From a virus, in the IMG/VR virus record IMGVR_UViG_3300023094_000007, positions 1 to 37,471 of that record: a DNA stretch of 37,471 bases; one strand, written 5' to 3'. Positions 23,396 through 29,999 of this stretch are shown here, in pieces; within the stretch, counting starts at the first letter, position 1, and the number at the start of each line of letters is the position of its first letter. The position numbers and the translations under genes were made by a program. The notes below the pieces were generated by a model that had not been told where the DNA came from, did not search any database, and saw nothing but the letters and a program-made list of their open reading frames with translations.

Positions 23396-23841
23396 GACAA
23401 CAACCCTCCCTGTTTCATTAGATCGTATTCGGTTTTCATTTCCGTCATAGCTTGCAAGGATTGATATTTAGGCATGCCCGTTACGTTCTGGTATAATTCA
23501 CCAGCCATAACTTCCCAGTATGGTATACGTACCGATTTAGGCATATTTCGCAATGTTAAAATTGCTTGCTTGATAGCTATGTTTGTAATTACTGATTCAT
23601 TTGAAAGTCCAAGTGTTTTTGTTAAAACCCCAGGTAAATGCTTCTTAACGAAATCAAGAAACTTCTGATCCAACTTAAGCACACGAGCGATATTAATAAT
23701 TATCTGCGTGGTGTCCGATTCAACAATTTTCTTTATCCACTCAATTAAGCGGATTATCTTCCTTCTGTCTGCCGTCCGGTCTTTCTTAAACAGAAGTCCG
23801 GTAATAAATGCGATGATGGGGGTTAGGTTTGGTAGTTTCAT
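23392..23841 (-). CDS. 149-residue protein with N-terminal hydrophobic helix, minus operon
   Basis: N-terminal segment LTPIIAFITGLLF then basic KKDRTADRRK, consistent with a single membrane anchor and cytosolic remainder of amphipathic helices (IIRLIEWIKKIVESDTTQIIINIARVLKLDQKFLDFVKKHLP). Coupled on both sides by four-base overlaps. No family recognised. It may be the structural core of the operon's envelope complex, but this is inference. Confidence 0.68.
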   Translation of the reverse strand: MKLPNLTPIIAFITGLLFKKDRTADRRKIIRLIEWIKKIVESDTTQIIINIARVLKLDQKFLDFVKKHLPGVLTKTLGLSNESVITNIAIKQAILTLRNMPKSVRIPYWEVMAGELYQNVTGMPKYQSLQAMTEMKTEYDLMKQGGLLS

Positions 23842-24227
23842 TTGACGATAATTCCACCTCCTGTAGCGGGCATAATATTATTATTATAATTATTCCAAAT
23901 TCTAAATGATCCGATACCTGAATAATCTTGACCACGCACAACATTTACAGATTTAAAATCCCAATATTGCTTTTTATCGTTCCACTCAGCTTTGTATTTT
24001 TCAGTATACTTTGTACTGTCTGAAAGCGTATAAACCTTTTGAATAGTTCTTACAGCAGTATTGTTCTCAGTCGCATAAACAGTGTCAATAACTTTCTGAT
24101 TAAACAACCCTGACATAATGATTGGGCTGTAAGTCTGATTTAATTTTCCTGCCTTAAACTCTAAGGGCTTGTTCTGAGCCATTGCGGTGCTACACAGCAA
24201 ACAGGCGATTACGATTATGTATTTCAT
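23838..24227 (-). CDS. Secreted/periplasmic protein with signal peptide, minus operon
   Basis: 129 residues. MKYIIVIACLLCSTAMA-Q is a Sec signal peptide with AMA cleavage site. The mature part is polar and beta-rich (FKAGKLNQTYSPIIMSGL, YTLSDSTKYTEKYKAEWNDKKQYWDFKSV, GIGSFRIWNNYNN). No enzymatic motif. Export of a phage protein to the periplasm or surface implies envelope modification, for example blocking a receptor. Confidence 0.72.
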   Translation of the reverse strand: MKYIIVIACLLCSTAMAQNKPLEFKAGKLNQTYSPIIMSGLFNQKVIDTVYATENNTAVRTIQKVYTLSDSTKYTEKYKAEWNDKKQYWDFKSVNVVRGQDYSGIGSFRIWNNYNNNIMPATGGGIIVK

Positions 24228-24231
24228 ATTA

Positions 24232-24675
24232 TTAATTTAATTTCCAGAATTTAATTCCTGCTGAAACTTTCACAACAAAATTAATCCCCTCATCCATATC
24301 CTTTTTCTTATCGTATTGACCGAGTACCGCTCCGGCTCTAATACGTAGGTTGTGGAAGCGTATTCCTCCGAGCAAGGCAATTGTACTGTTTCTGCCAAAT
24401 CCTCGCTTGACAGACATATTTTGCACTTCTACCATCCATAAGGGCGTTGCTTGGAGTATGGCGTTTATTGCAAATCCGTTTTTAAAGGCTTGGACTGTTA
24501 CCATGTCATATTTCCAATTCTCTATGCCCGCGCCTACGCTCGTCTGCTGTACTCCATTAGACATTTGGTGTTCGATGGATATGGCGGGGGCTATTTGGGC
24601 GTGGCAAACAAACGGTAGTATGGTCATGCCAATGACTACTAATAATACCATTAAGCCGAATATTTTTATTTTCAT
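24232..24675 (-). CDS. Secreted beta-rich protein, possible small outer-membrane barrel, minus operon
   Basis: 147 residues. Signal peptide residues 1-27 (IFGLMVLLVVIGMTILPFVCHA-Q). The mature part has alternating hydrophobic residues in repeated strands (TSVGAGIENW, YDMVTVQAF, FAINAILQA, WMVEVQNMSV, IALLGGIRFHNLRIRAGAVLG, FVVKVSAGIKFW) and ends in aromatic-rich KFWKLN, as in small outer-membrane barrels. Inferred surface protein. Neighbours are coupled. Confidence 0.72.
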   Translation of the reverse strand: MKIKIFGLMVLLVVIGMTILPFVCHAQIAPAISIEHQMSNGVQQTSVGAGIENWKYDMVTVQAFKNGFAINAILQATPLWMVEVQNMSVKRGFGRNSTIALLGGIRFHNLRIRAGAVLGQYDKKKDMDEGINFVVKVSAGIKFWKLN

Positions 24676-24875
24676 GGCTTGTCTAATATTTCTATCTCTT
24701 CACGCTTAATAACTTCAACAATCCATCCTATCCACATACAGACGAACAGGACTGCCAAAACTCCGATCCAGAAACTGGGTATTTCAAATACTTTTATTGC
24801 CAATATTACCGTCAATGTTGCATGGAGTGGCGTTTTTGTAGGTAGGTTTTTGTTAGATATTACTTTCTTTTTCAT
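24672..24875 (-). CDS. Small membrane protein, minus operon
   Basis: 67 residues. A basic N-terminus (MKKKVISNKNLPTK), one or two hydrophobic stretches (ATLTVILAIKVFEIPSFWIGVLAVLFVCMWIGWIV) and an acidic tail. Overlaps both neighbours by four bases. Position between lipoprotein and barrel-like genes suggests the inner-membrane partner of the group. Confidence 0.68.
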   Translation of the reverse strand: MKKKVISNKNLPTKTPLHATLTVILAIKVFEIPSFWIGVLAVLFVCMWIGWIVEVIKREEIEILDKP

Positions 24876-25090
24876 TTCTTATGGTTTTTACAGTTTCCTT
24901 TGTGCGATCCCCACGCCACATCTCCACCTCCGAATTTTACGTATTCACAGCCTTCAAATTCAATTATTCGAACTTGTGACCCGTTTATGTATTCGCCTGT
25001 ATATTTAGTCTTTACAGTATCTGGTTCACACCCGCTCAACATCAGAACGGCAAGGATGTTTAGGGAGAGGTTACGCATGTTAATAATCAT
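24872..25090 (-). CDS. Small lipoprotein, minus operon
   Basis: 72 residues from 25090, or 68 from the ATG at 25078. N-terminus LSLNILAVLMLSGC is a lipoprotein signal with lipobox LSGC, giving a mature protein of about 50 residues with three further Cys/Gly-rich turns (FEGCEYVKFGGGDVAWGSHKGNC). Phage-encoded lipoproteins are classic superinfection-exclusion factors (for example T5 Llp), but this one is not recognisably related. First exported product of the operon. Confidence 0.72.
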   Translation of the reverse strand: MIINMRNLSLNILAVLMLSGCEPDTVKTKYTGEYINGSQVRIIEFEGCEYVKFGGGDVAWGSHKGNCKNHKK

Positions 25091-25277
25091 CAGATTCTCC
25101 TAAATCTAAATATTCCTGATCAGTTAACCATTTAGGTTCTAAGTGGAATATGTTTTGGTTAAGCATGTTATTATACTCGCTCATGTGGCTTTCTATTATA
25201 TCCATACAGGATTTCAGATCAGATGTTACGTTCATTTCGTAATCATCTGTTAATTCGTAGTATAGTTTCTTCTCCAT
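25080..25277 (-). CDS. Small acidic protein, paralogue of the 1221-1427 product
   Basis: 65 residues sharing MEKKLYYEL and the closing TDQEYLDLGESDDY with the early-module gene at 1221-1427. Polar, acidic, with a helical middle (DLKSCMDIIESHMSEYNNML). Second gene of the minus operon, 30 bases after the RHH-like gene. The shared paralogue links the two modules' evolution. Function unknown. Confidence 0.72.
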   Translation of the reverse strand: MEKKLYYELTDDYEMNVTSDLKSCMDIIESHMSEYNNMLNQNIFHLEPKWLTDQEYLDLGESDDY

Positions 25278-25307
25278 ATCAATTTTAAATGCCGCTAACT
25301 TACGGGG

Positions 25308-25466
25308 TTACGATTGTTTTTGATTAATAACAATAGGCTTCTGGGCCAGCTTAGTTAAATATTCCTCTATATAAGGCTTTAACTTTTTGCCTTTATGAGC
25401 GGCTTGTATATTAAGCTTATTCAGATCTTCCGGATCAAGGCTTATAATCTTATCTTGTTTCTTCAT
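25308..25466 (-). CDS. Small ribbon-helix-helix-like regulator heading the minus operon
   Basis: 52 residues. KKQDKIISLDPEDLNKLNIQAAHKGKKLKPYIEEYLTKLA fits the Bacteroidota short RHH proteins: a beta strand (DKIISLD), helix, then helix with the K.L..Y...L. pattern. It would bind DNA as a dimer. The start is three bases after a consensus -7 box, so the mRNA may be leaderless, as for phage cI genes. The adjacent divergent region holds two copies of a 13-bp motif, likely its operators. Confidence 0.72.
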   Translation of the reverse strand: MKKQDKIISLDPEDLNKLNIQAAHKGKKLKPYIEEYLTKLAQKPIVINQKQS

Positions 25467-25469
25467 ATC

Positions 25470-25501
25470 CAAATGTATAAAGTATATAATTAATATGCAA
25501 C
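25470..25501 (-). promoter_or_regulatory. Minus-operon promoter (consensus -7)
   Basis: On the minus strand: GTTG (25501-25498), 20 bases, TACATTTG (25477-25470), a full match to TAnnTTTG. It directs transcription into the RHH-like gene whose ATG is at 25466. The first copy of the 13-bp motif (25476-25488) overlaps the end of the -7 and its spacer. Confidence 0.72.
25476..25488. promoter_or_regulatory. 13-bp operator-like motif, copy 1
   Basis: TATAAAGTATATA, identical to 25586-25598. It lies in the minus promoter between -7 and -33 elements. A shorter form (ATAAAGTA) appears upstream of 35925. Likely binding site for the RHH-like protein; inference. Confidence 0.55.
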
Positions 25502-25577
25502 TTAATTATTTTAATTAAATTAATTTCATTGATTATCAGGCAATTAAAATTTATTAGCAAATTATTTTAAAATATTT

Positions 25578-25609
25578 CTTGCGTATATAAAGTATATACC
25601 TTACTATTG
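25578..25609 (+). promoter_or_regulatory. Early plus-strand promoter
   Basis: CTTG (25578-25581), 20 bases, TACTATTG (25602-25609), one mismatch to TAnnTTTG. It drives the early module from 25658 on. Copy 2 of the 13-bp motif lies in its spacer, and GTATAT/ATATAC (25583-25588 and 25594-25599) forms an inverted repeat around it. The rest of the 191-base interval is A/T-rich with no gene. Confidence 0.6.
25586..25598. promoter_or_regulatory. 13-bp operator-like motif, copy 2
   Basis: TATAAAGTATATA, exact copy of 25476-25488, 110 bases apart, in the spacer of the early promoter. See copy 1. Confidence 0.55.
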
Positions 25610-25657
25610 TATCACACCACAGCAACCAAAAACACCTAGCTGTTAAAAGGAAAGAAA

Positions 25658-25858
25658 ATGACTATAACACTTATCGAAAGGCAGAATGTTATCAAGGTAT
25701 TCCATTCTGATATCCTCCCAAATGTTTCAGATGAAATACTTATAGGTACAAAAGATCTATTTGTAGTCAACAAAAGGTATTTATCCCTAGAGAATGGACA
25801 ATGCGTTTTAGAGGGCAGAGTGTACGGAACAATAGAAAATGTATTTACTAACTTATAA
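25658..25858 (+). CDS. First early protein, unknown
   Basis: 66 residues, first gene after the early promoter, preceded by an AAAGGAAAG purine run. Beta-rich (TLIERQNVIKVF, DEILIGTKDLFVVNKRYLSL, CVLEGRVYGTIENV). First early genes of phages often act against host defences or transcription, but nothing here identifies the role. Confidence 0.68.
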   Translation: MTITLIERQNVIKVFHSDILPNVSDEILIGTKDLFVVNKRYLSLENGQCVLEGRVYGTIENVFTNL

Positions 25859-25868
25859 TTATTCTCTT

Positions 25869-25976
25869 ATGGCCCTCCCCCAAATCACCCTCACCCTCCC
25901 TCAGATGATCGTTGCATCGTCTCCGGTAGCACTAATGATTATCAAAGGAATTATTTACTTTATTGGAACGTTATAA
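25869..25976 (+). CDS. 35-residue membrane peptide
   Basis: ATG 25869 to TAA 25974-25976. MALPQITLTLPQ leads into a hydrophobic segment VALMIIKGIIYFIGTL. It fills the gap between the first two early genes, ten bases after one and one base before the next. Short hydrophobic early peptides are common in phages; function unknown. Confidence 0.5.
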   Translation: MALPQITLTLPQMIVASSPVALMIIKGIIYFIGTL

Positions 25977-25977
25977 G

Positions 25978-26223
25978 ATGAAAACTATAAAAAAGCAATT
26001 GACAATAGATATAGAAATGAACCCAAAAGAGGTTGCGTATCTATTTCAGAAAATGGATGATTCGGAACAGGCTGAATTTTTCAATCATTTAGCAGACTTT
26101 ATAAATACATGGGATTCTCCTTTTGTGTTTCAGTTACAAGGGATATGTGATAGTAAAATACTAACAAGTCACGCTCGTAAAGTTATGGCAGAAATTGGCA
26201 ACTATTCACAGGAGGGGTTATAA
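25978..26223 (+). CDS. Early protein, unknown
   Basis: 81 residues from ATG 25978 (a TTG at 25963 would overlap the preceding peptide). IDIEMNPKEVAYLFQKMDDSEQAEFFNHLADFINTWDSPFVFQLQGI and TSHARKVMAEIGNYS: helical, with a pattern seen in small phage proteins (NPxEVAxLFxxMDxxEQAxFFNxLA). No function known to me. Confidence 0.72.
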   Translation: MKTIKKQLTIDIEMNPKEVAYLFQKMDDSEQAEFFNHLADFINTWDSPFVFQLQGICDSKILTSHARKVMAEIGNYSQEGL

Positions 26224-26225
26224 CC

Positions 26226-26441
26226 ATGTATAACAACGATTCATACTCAGCCGAACAAGCCTACGAAAACCTGTATGGCCGTAGCGAAAATGTGGGCGAT
26301 ACAACTTGCCCTGAATGTAAAGGCATTGGACAAACTCAATACTGCATAGATTGCGGATTGCATCATGAAGAATGCGATTGCGACAAACCAGATTTGATTG
26401 ATGAGGTTTGTGAAAAATGTCACGGTACTTGTGAAATTTAA
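26226..26441 (+). CDS. DnaJ-type zinc-finger small protein
   Basis: 71 residues. CPECKGIGQ, YCIDCG, EECDC and CEKCHGTCE give at least two Cys4 sites with CxxCxGxG-like spacing, as in the DnaJ cysteine-rich domain. Common in phage early regions as a stand-alone zinc finger. It may bind protein or RNA. Starts two bases after the previous stop. Confidence 0.75.
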   Translation: MYNNDSYSAEQAYENLYGRSENVGDTTCPECKGIGQTQYCIDCGLHHEECDCDKPDLIDEVCEKCHGTCEI

Positions 26442-26458
26442 CCCCCAATTTAACGAAG

Positions 26459-26776
26459 ATGAAAACAGAATTAGAAATAGGAGACGTAATATACGATAGA
26501 AGTACATGGAGTGGCTTAAGGAGGTATGTAATCAATAAAGTAACTCCAAAGCAGGCTGTATCTGGTACAACTAGATTTAATAAGGCTATAACAGGTAAAA
26601 TGCTGAATGTAATTGGCGGTGGTTGGGCTTACCTTGAAACAGAAGAATTAAAGGCAGAATATTTATTGCAAAACTCTAGAAGAAAGCTTAGGGAAATTAT
26701 AAGGAATATCAATACCGAAAAACTAAGCCAAATTGAGGTAGATACAATTTTAGACGCATTAAACAAATACTCATGA
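26459..26776 (+). CDS. Early protein, unknown
   Basis: 105 residues. Beta-rich first half (LEIGDVIYDRSTWSGLRRYVINKVTPKQAV) resembling small SH3-like barrels, helical second half (LREIIRNINTEKLSQIEVDTILDAL). Overlaps the next gene by four bases. Unrecognised. Confidence 0.68.
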   Translation: MKTELEIGDVIYDRSTWSGLRRYVINKVTPKQAVSGTTRFNKAITGKMLNVIGGGWAYLETEELKAEYLLQNSRRKLREIIRNINTEKLSQIEVDTILDALNKYS

Positions 26777-26976
26777 CCACCAAAATAGACACCAAAGCCG
26801 CTAAACGATTCATGGATAACCTGGATACCCACATTAGCGCAACATCAATATTCCCGGCATTAAAACGGGAACTTGAATTGTTACAAGAGATAAGAAACGA
26901 GGCGGCAGTCCTGCTTAGGATGGACATTGCTATGGAATTAGATAAACTTAAAGAACAAATGAATGGAAAAGTTTAA
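26773..26976 (+). CDS. Small helical early protein
   Basis: 67 residues, almost wholly helical (AAKRFMDNLDTHISATS, FPALKRELELLQEIRNEAAVLLRMDIAMELDKLKEQM), with heptad-like Leu spacing in the second helix. Coupled upstream by ATGA and overlapping the next gene by 14 bases. Unknown. Confidence 0.62.
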   Translation: MTTKIDTKAAKRFMDNLDTHISATSIFPALKRELELLQEIRNEAAVLLRMDIAMELDKLKEQMNGKV

Positions 26977-27367
26977 AGGATACAAAGGGCCATATACATT
27001 GGGAAGCATTCAAGTAAATGCCAGTAATGCAATAGGACAAAATATTGACGCCGTACAAAATGGAGTTGAATCATTCGCAACATTTTGGCTGTGGGACAGG
27101 AAGCCGGATGAAAGAGAATTGGCTACAATGAATGTAATGTTATCAGGGCCGGAATTGTTAGAGGCTTTGATTGACTTAAAAAAATCCATTGACGATTATT
27201 TCATCCATGCGAAATCAATTGATAAGGAAAGAAAACTTTTTGCAAAACTAAGTCTCAGCGGTTATGCTATCAATAAATCACTCGGTACACCCACCAACTC
27301 AACCGACCCACTCACCCAATCCCGCATCATGAAAGCAACTGAGGGGTTAAATTTAGAAGAACAATAA
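26963..27367 (+). CDS. Early protein, unknown
   Basis: 134 residues. N-terminus YKGPYTLGSIQVNASNAIGQNID looks strand-rich; then ELATMNVMLSGPELLEALIDLKKSIDDYF, a segment typical of phage early proteins (NAxLMxxAPELLEAL). The Ala/Glu-Leu motif family has no established role. Its end is Thr/Ser-rich. Confidence 0.68.
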   Translation: MEKFKGYKGPYTLGSIQVNASNAIGQNIDAVQNGVESFATFWLWDRKPDERELATMNVMLSGPELLEALIDLKKSIDDYFIHAKSIDKERKLFAKLSLSGYAINKSLGTPTNSTDPLTQSRIMKATEGLNLEEQ

Positions 27368-27379
27368 ACACTTAAAACT

Positions 27380-27886
27380 ATGAGCAGAATTACAAAAGAT
27401 TTAGCTGAAAGAACGGCTTTAAAACTAACAGAAAAGAAACTTTTGGCGATCAATATGGTCAAAGAAGAGTTATCAAAATTACTTTTTGATTATCAATATG
27501 AGTCTCTACCAGAGCAAATCAAAGATTGCTTTAAGGCTCACCCTGATTATTTTAACAAATCAAGTTCGTTCCGGCCTTTAGGTGAAGGGTTAAACTTCTC
27601 GTATCATAATATAATCTCGGAATTGCCTTACTCAAAAAACGCCAATGTGGTTCTGAATAAAGAGCAAGCCAACAGGGTATCAAAACTAATTGCGAAAAAA
27701 GAAACAATGTCGCAAAAATATAGGCAGTTAAATATTGAGATCGAAAGCACTTTGTTCGCACTCAGAACTTACAAAAATGTAGAAAGAGAGTTTCCAGAAG
27801 CGTTTGTTTTATTACCAGAATTGAGTACTAATACATCCGTTATGATTAATGTATCATCTATTAGATCACAACTTCAATCATCATGA
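27380..27886 (+). CDS. Early protein with coiled-coil part, unknown
   Basis: 168 residues, mixed-charge. Long helices (LAERTALKLTEKKLLAINMVKEELSKLLFDY, KEQANRVSKLIAKKETMSQKYRQLNIEIESTLFAL) separated by a loop with FRPLGEGLNF. May be structural or a host-binding protein. Overlaps the next gene by four bases. Confidence 0.68.
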   Translation: MSRITKDLAERTALKLTEKKLLAINMVKEELSKLLFDYQYESLPEQIKDCFKAHPDYFNKSSSFRPLGEGLNFSYHNIISELPYSKNANVVLNKEQANRVSKLIAKKETMSQKYRQLNIEIESTLFALRTYKNVEREFPEAFVLLPELSTNTSVMINVSSIRSQLQSS

Positions 27887-28119
27887 CCACACAACCAACA
27901 ACCCGACTATCAGTCGCCACAACCGTATATGAGTGTGGGACTGTCGTTCGCTACCCGTTTGGAATGGAGCGACCTAAAATTGTCTACACCGGCGATGCGA
28001 TGAAGAAACATGCATTAGCTGAGGCAAGAAAAAATCACAGAATGAAGCTGCTTAAATTGCCGGCCGGAGTAATTATTGAAATGGCTTCGAAAAAACTAAA
28101 GGAGGCTAAAAATGGGTAG
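27883..28119 (+). CDS. Small early protein, unknown
   Basis: 78 residues. A beta-rich start (RLSVATTVYECGTVVRYPFG) and a basic helical end (KKHALAEARKNHRMKLLKLPAGVIIEMASKKL). Coupled on both sides. Unknown. Confidence 0.6.
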   Translation: MTTQPTTRLSVATTVYECGTVVRYPFGMERPKIVYTGDAMKKHALAEARKNHRMKLLKLPAGVIIEMASKKLKEAKNG

Positions 28120-28489
28120 GGATATAAAATTTCGAGGACTAACCGAAAAAGGTGAGTGGAAGTATGGAAACCTTCTTAATGAACAAACAATAGGAGAAGT
28201 AGGCAATAACCTATCGCATTATAAATTCGTAACAGTAAATCCCGAAACAGTGGGACAATTTACCGGGCTAAAGGATAATAACGGCGTAGAGATTTACGAA
28301 AATGATTTAGTAAAGGCAAAAGATTGGAATCCATCTGTATTTAAAATAGAATTTATTGAAGGGGGATTTTGTGGGACTTATGAAGGCAATTTAATGCCAA
28401 CGGATATAAATCATTTTTATGATTCAACCGGTTGCCACATTGAAATCATCGGGAACATTCACGAAAACTCCGACCTTTTAACCCCCTAA
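28112..28489 (+). CDS. YopX family protein
   Basis: 125 residues. DIKFRGLTEKGEWKYGNLL, TVNPETVGQFTGLKDNNGVEIYENDLV and a closing IEIIGNIHENSDLL are the full YopX signature. YopX proteins are widespread in phages; their role is unknown. Last gene before the structured leader. A short stem CTTTTA/TAAAAG (28475-28480 with 28487-28492) over the stop may act as a weak terminator. Confidence 0.9.
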   Translation: MGRDIKFRGLTEKGEWKYGNLLNEQTIGEVGNNLSHYKFVTVNPETVGQFTGLKDNNGVEIYENDLVKAKDWNPSVFKIEFIEGGFCGTYEGNLMPTDINHFYDSTGCHIEIIGNIHENSDLLTP

Positions 28490-28492
28490 AAG

Positions 28493-28524
28493 TTTGGAAG
28501 TGTCGTAAACTTTCGGTAGATTAG
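28493..28524 (+). promoter_or_regulatory. Promoter of the recombination/replication genes
   Basis: TTTG (28493-28496), 20 bases, TAGATTAG (28517-28524), one mismatch to TAnnTTTG. Transcription would begin near 28530, so the structured element that follows would be at the very 5' end of the RNA, about 115 bases before the ATPase start. Confidence 0.62.
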
Positions 28525-28529
28525 TATAT

Positions 28530-28628
28530 TGTTATTCCCCTTCTGACATCATAGGGAATTAAAAGAAATTGAAGCCGGTTTAAGGAGGAGAAGTCAGAAG
28601 CTCCCGATTGAGTTGGCTTCTTTATTTT
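28530..28628 (+). ncRNA. Structured leader with possible kissing loops and terminator-like end
   Basis: Hairpin 1: ATTCCC (28534-28539) with GGGAAT (28554-28559). Hairpin 2: GAAGCCGGUUU (28571-28581) with GAGUUGGCUUC (28610-28620), 11 pairs including G-U. The loop of hairpin 1 holds CTTCTGAC (28540-28547), perfectly complementary to GTCAGAAG (28593-28600) in the loop of hairpin 2. Hairpin 2 is followed by TTTATTTT (28621-28628). Read as a leader attenuator or a small RNA of about 100 nt; no known family recognised. Confidence 0.55.
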
Positions 28629-28643
28629 AAAATAATTAGTAAA

Positions 28644-29501
28644 ATGGAATTAAGAAAAGCAACCAGACAGAAGGCGAAGATTCGCCTGGGATTGTCAGCA
28701 GTATCGGGAGGGGGTAAAACAATCTCTTCCTTACTTATCGCTTATGGTATGACCAATGATTGGGACAAAATCTATCTTATTGATAGTGAAAACGGTCGCG
28801 GTGAATTGTACGCAAATGATCAGCGTTTCAATATTGGAGAGTTCAATTACTTGCGTTTAGAAGCTCCATATTCCCCTGAAAGTTACATCAAAGCAATTAA
28901 GATGTGTGAAGATGCAGGAGCAGAGGTTATTATTGTTGATAGCATTACGCATGAGTGGTCTGGCAAAGGGGGTGTATTAGAAATTCATGGAGCCATGACA
29001 GGTAATTCATTTACCAATTGGTCTACAGTAACTCCGAGGCATCAAAAATTCATTGATAGTCTGTTATCTTCTAAATGCCATATCATTACAACCGTTCGCC
29101 GCAAAACAGAGTATGAAATGTCTAAAGATCAGAACGGTAAAATGGTTATTGAAAAAGGCGGACTAAAAGAGGTTACAAGGGATGATTTTGAGTATGAGTT
29201 AACTGTCAATTTGCAATTGGATATTAACCATAATGCAAAAGCGTCGAAGGATAACACCGGATTATTCCAGGATCTTCCTGATTTTGTCGTAACTGTAGAA
29301 ACAGGGAAACAAATATTGGCATGGTGTGAGAGTGGAATTGCACCTATAGTTAGGGATGTGGTCAAAGAATTGAAAGGTGCAAAAAATCTTATTGATCTTC
29401 AGGCAATTTTTACCTTTCTTAATCCTGAAGAAAAAATTACTCATAATGATCTGAAGGATAAAATGAAGGTAAAACTAACACCTGCTTCCGATGGAAAATA
29501 A
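28644..29501 (+). CDS. RecA-like ATPase, Sak4 / AAA_24 type
   Basis: 285 residues from ATG 28644 (a TTG at 28608 lies inside the leader stem). Walker A AVSGGGKT at 19-26, Walker B AEVIIVDSITHEWSG near 95-105, and STVTPRHQKFIDSLLSSKCHIITTVRRKTEY with sensor-like HIITTVR. This matches phage ATPases of the Sak4 group that act with SSB in single-strand annealing. The neighbours Gp157 and SSB support recombination. Overlaps Gp157 by 11 bases. Confidence 0.85.
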   Translation: MELRKATRQKAKIRLGLSAVSGGGKTISSLLIAYGMTNDWDKIYLIDSENGRGELYANDQRFNIGEFNYLRLEAPYSPESYIKAIKMCEDAGAEVIIVDSITHEWSGKGGVLEIHGAMTGNSFTNWSTVTPRHQKFIDSLLSSKCHIITTVRRKTEYEMSKDQNGKMVIEKGGLKEVTRDDFEYELTVNLQLDINHNAKASKDNTGLFQDLPDFVVTVETGKQILAWCESGIAPIVRDVVKELKGAKNLIDLQAIFTFLNPEEKITHNDLKDKMKVKLTPASDGK

Positions 29502-29988
29502 ATCAATTTATCATATTCAATCGGAGCATTTACAATTAATGCAGGAGATTGAGAACAATGAGGGGGAGATCACACCGGAAATTGATCAGAGATTGGGGCT
29601 TACTCAGGAACAATTTGAGGATAAGGCGGTAAGCTACGGGTATTTAATGAAGCATATTAATGATGAATCTGTAATTATCCAGAACGAAATTGAACGTTTG
29701 CAGGGTATTTTAAAAGCGAAAAATGCGCTGGAAGCACAATTAAAAACCCGTATTACCGAAGCCATGATTTCAATGAATATTGAAAAGGTTACTAAAAACA
29801 ACCTAACATTGTCATTGAGAAAGTCGGAACAACTGATCATACAGGATGATGCGGTAGTGCCCTCAAAATACCTGAGCAAAAAACTTGTTTTAACTCCTGA
29901 TAAAACCGCTTTGAAAACCGATATAAAAGCAGGTAAAAAAATTAAAGGAATATCGGTAATTACTAAACAGAATTTACAAATCAAATAA
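29491..29988 (+). CDS. Gp157 family protein
   Basis: 165 residues. DKAVSYGYLMKHINDESVIIQNEIERLQGILKAKNALEAQLKTRITEAM is a long coiled coil, followed by NLTLSLRKSEQLIIQDDAVVPSKYL and KTALKTDIKAGKKIKGISVITKQNLQIK, the usual Siphovirus Gp157 domain order. Gp157 occurs next to SSB and annealing genes and is thought to help recombination; mechanism not known to me. Confidence 0.88.
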   Translation: MENKSIYHIQSEHLQLMQEIENNEGEITPEIDQRLGLTQEQFEDKAVSYGYLMKHINDESVIIQNEIERLQGILKAKNALEAQLKTRITEAMISMNIEKVTKNNLTLSLRKSEQLIIQDDAVVPSKYLSKKLVLTPDKTALKTDIKAGKKIKGISVITKQNLQIK

Positions 29989-29999
29989 ATATAAAAACT

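Noticed and set aside
24350-24709. 119-codon plus-strand frame
   Set aside because: Antisense of the signal-peptide barrel-like gene, which has coupled neighbours and a coherent product.
25869-25976. TTG at 25963 as start of the following early gene
   Set aside because: ATG 25978 fits the spacing and the product better, and the TTG lies inside the 35-residue peptide frame.
28608-28643. Upstream TTG start for the Sak4-like ATPase
   Set aside because: It lies in the hairpin 2 stem and U-rich end; the ATG at 28644 begins at the conserved part.
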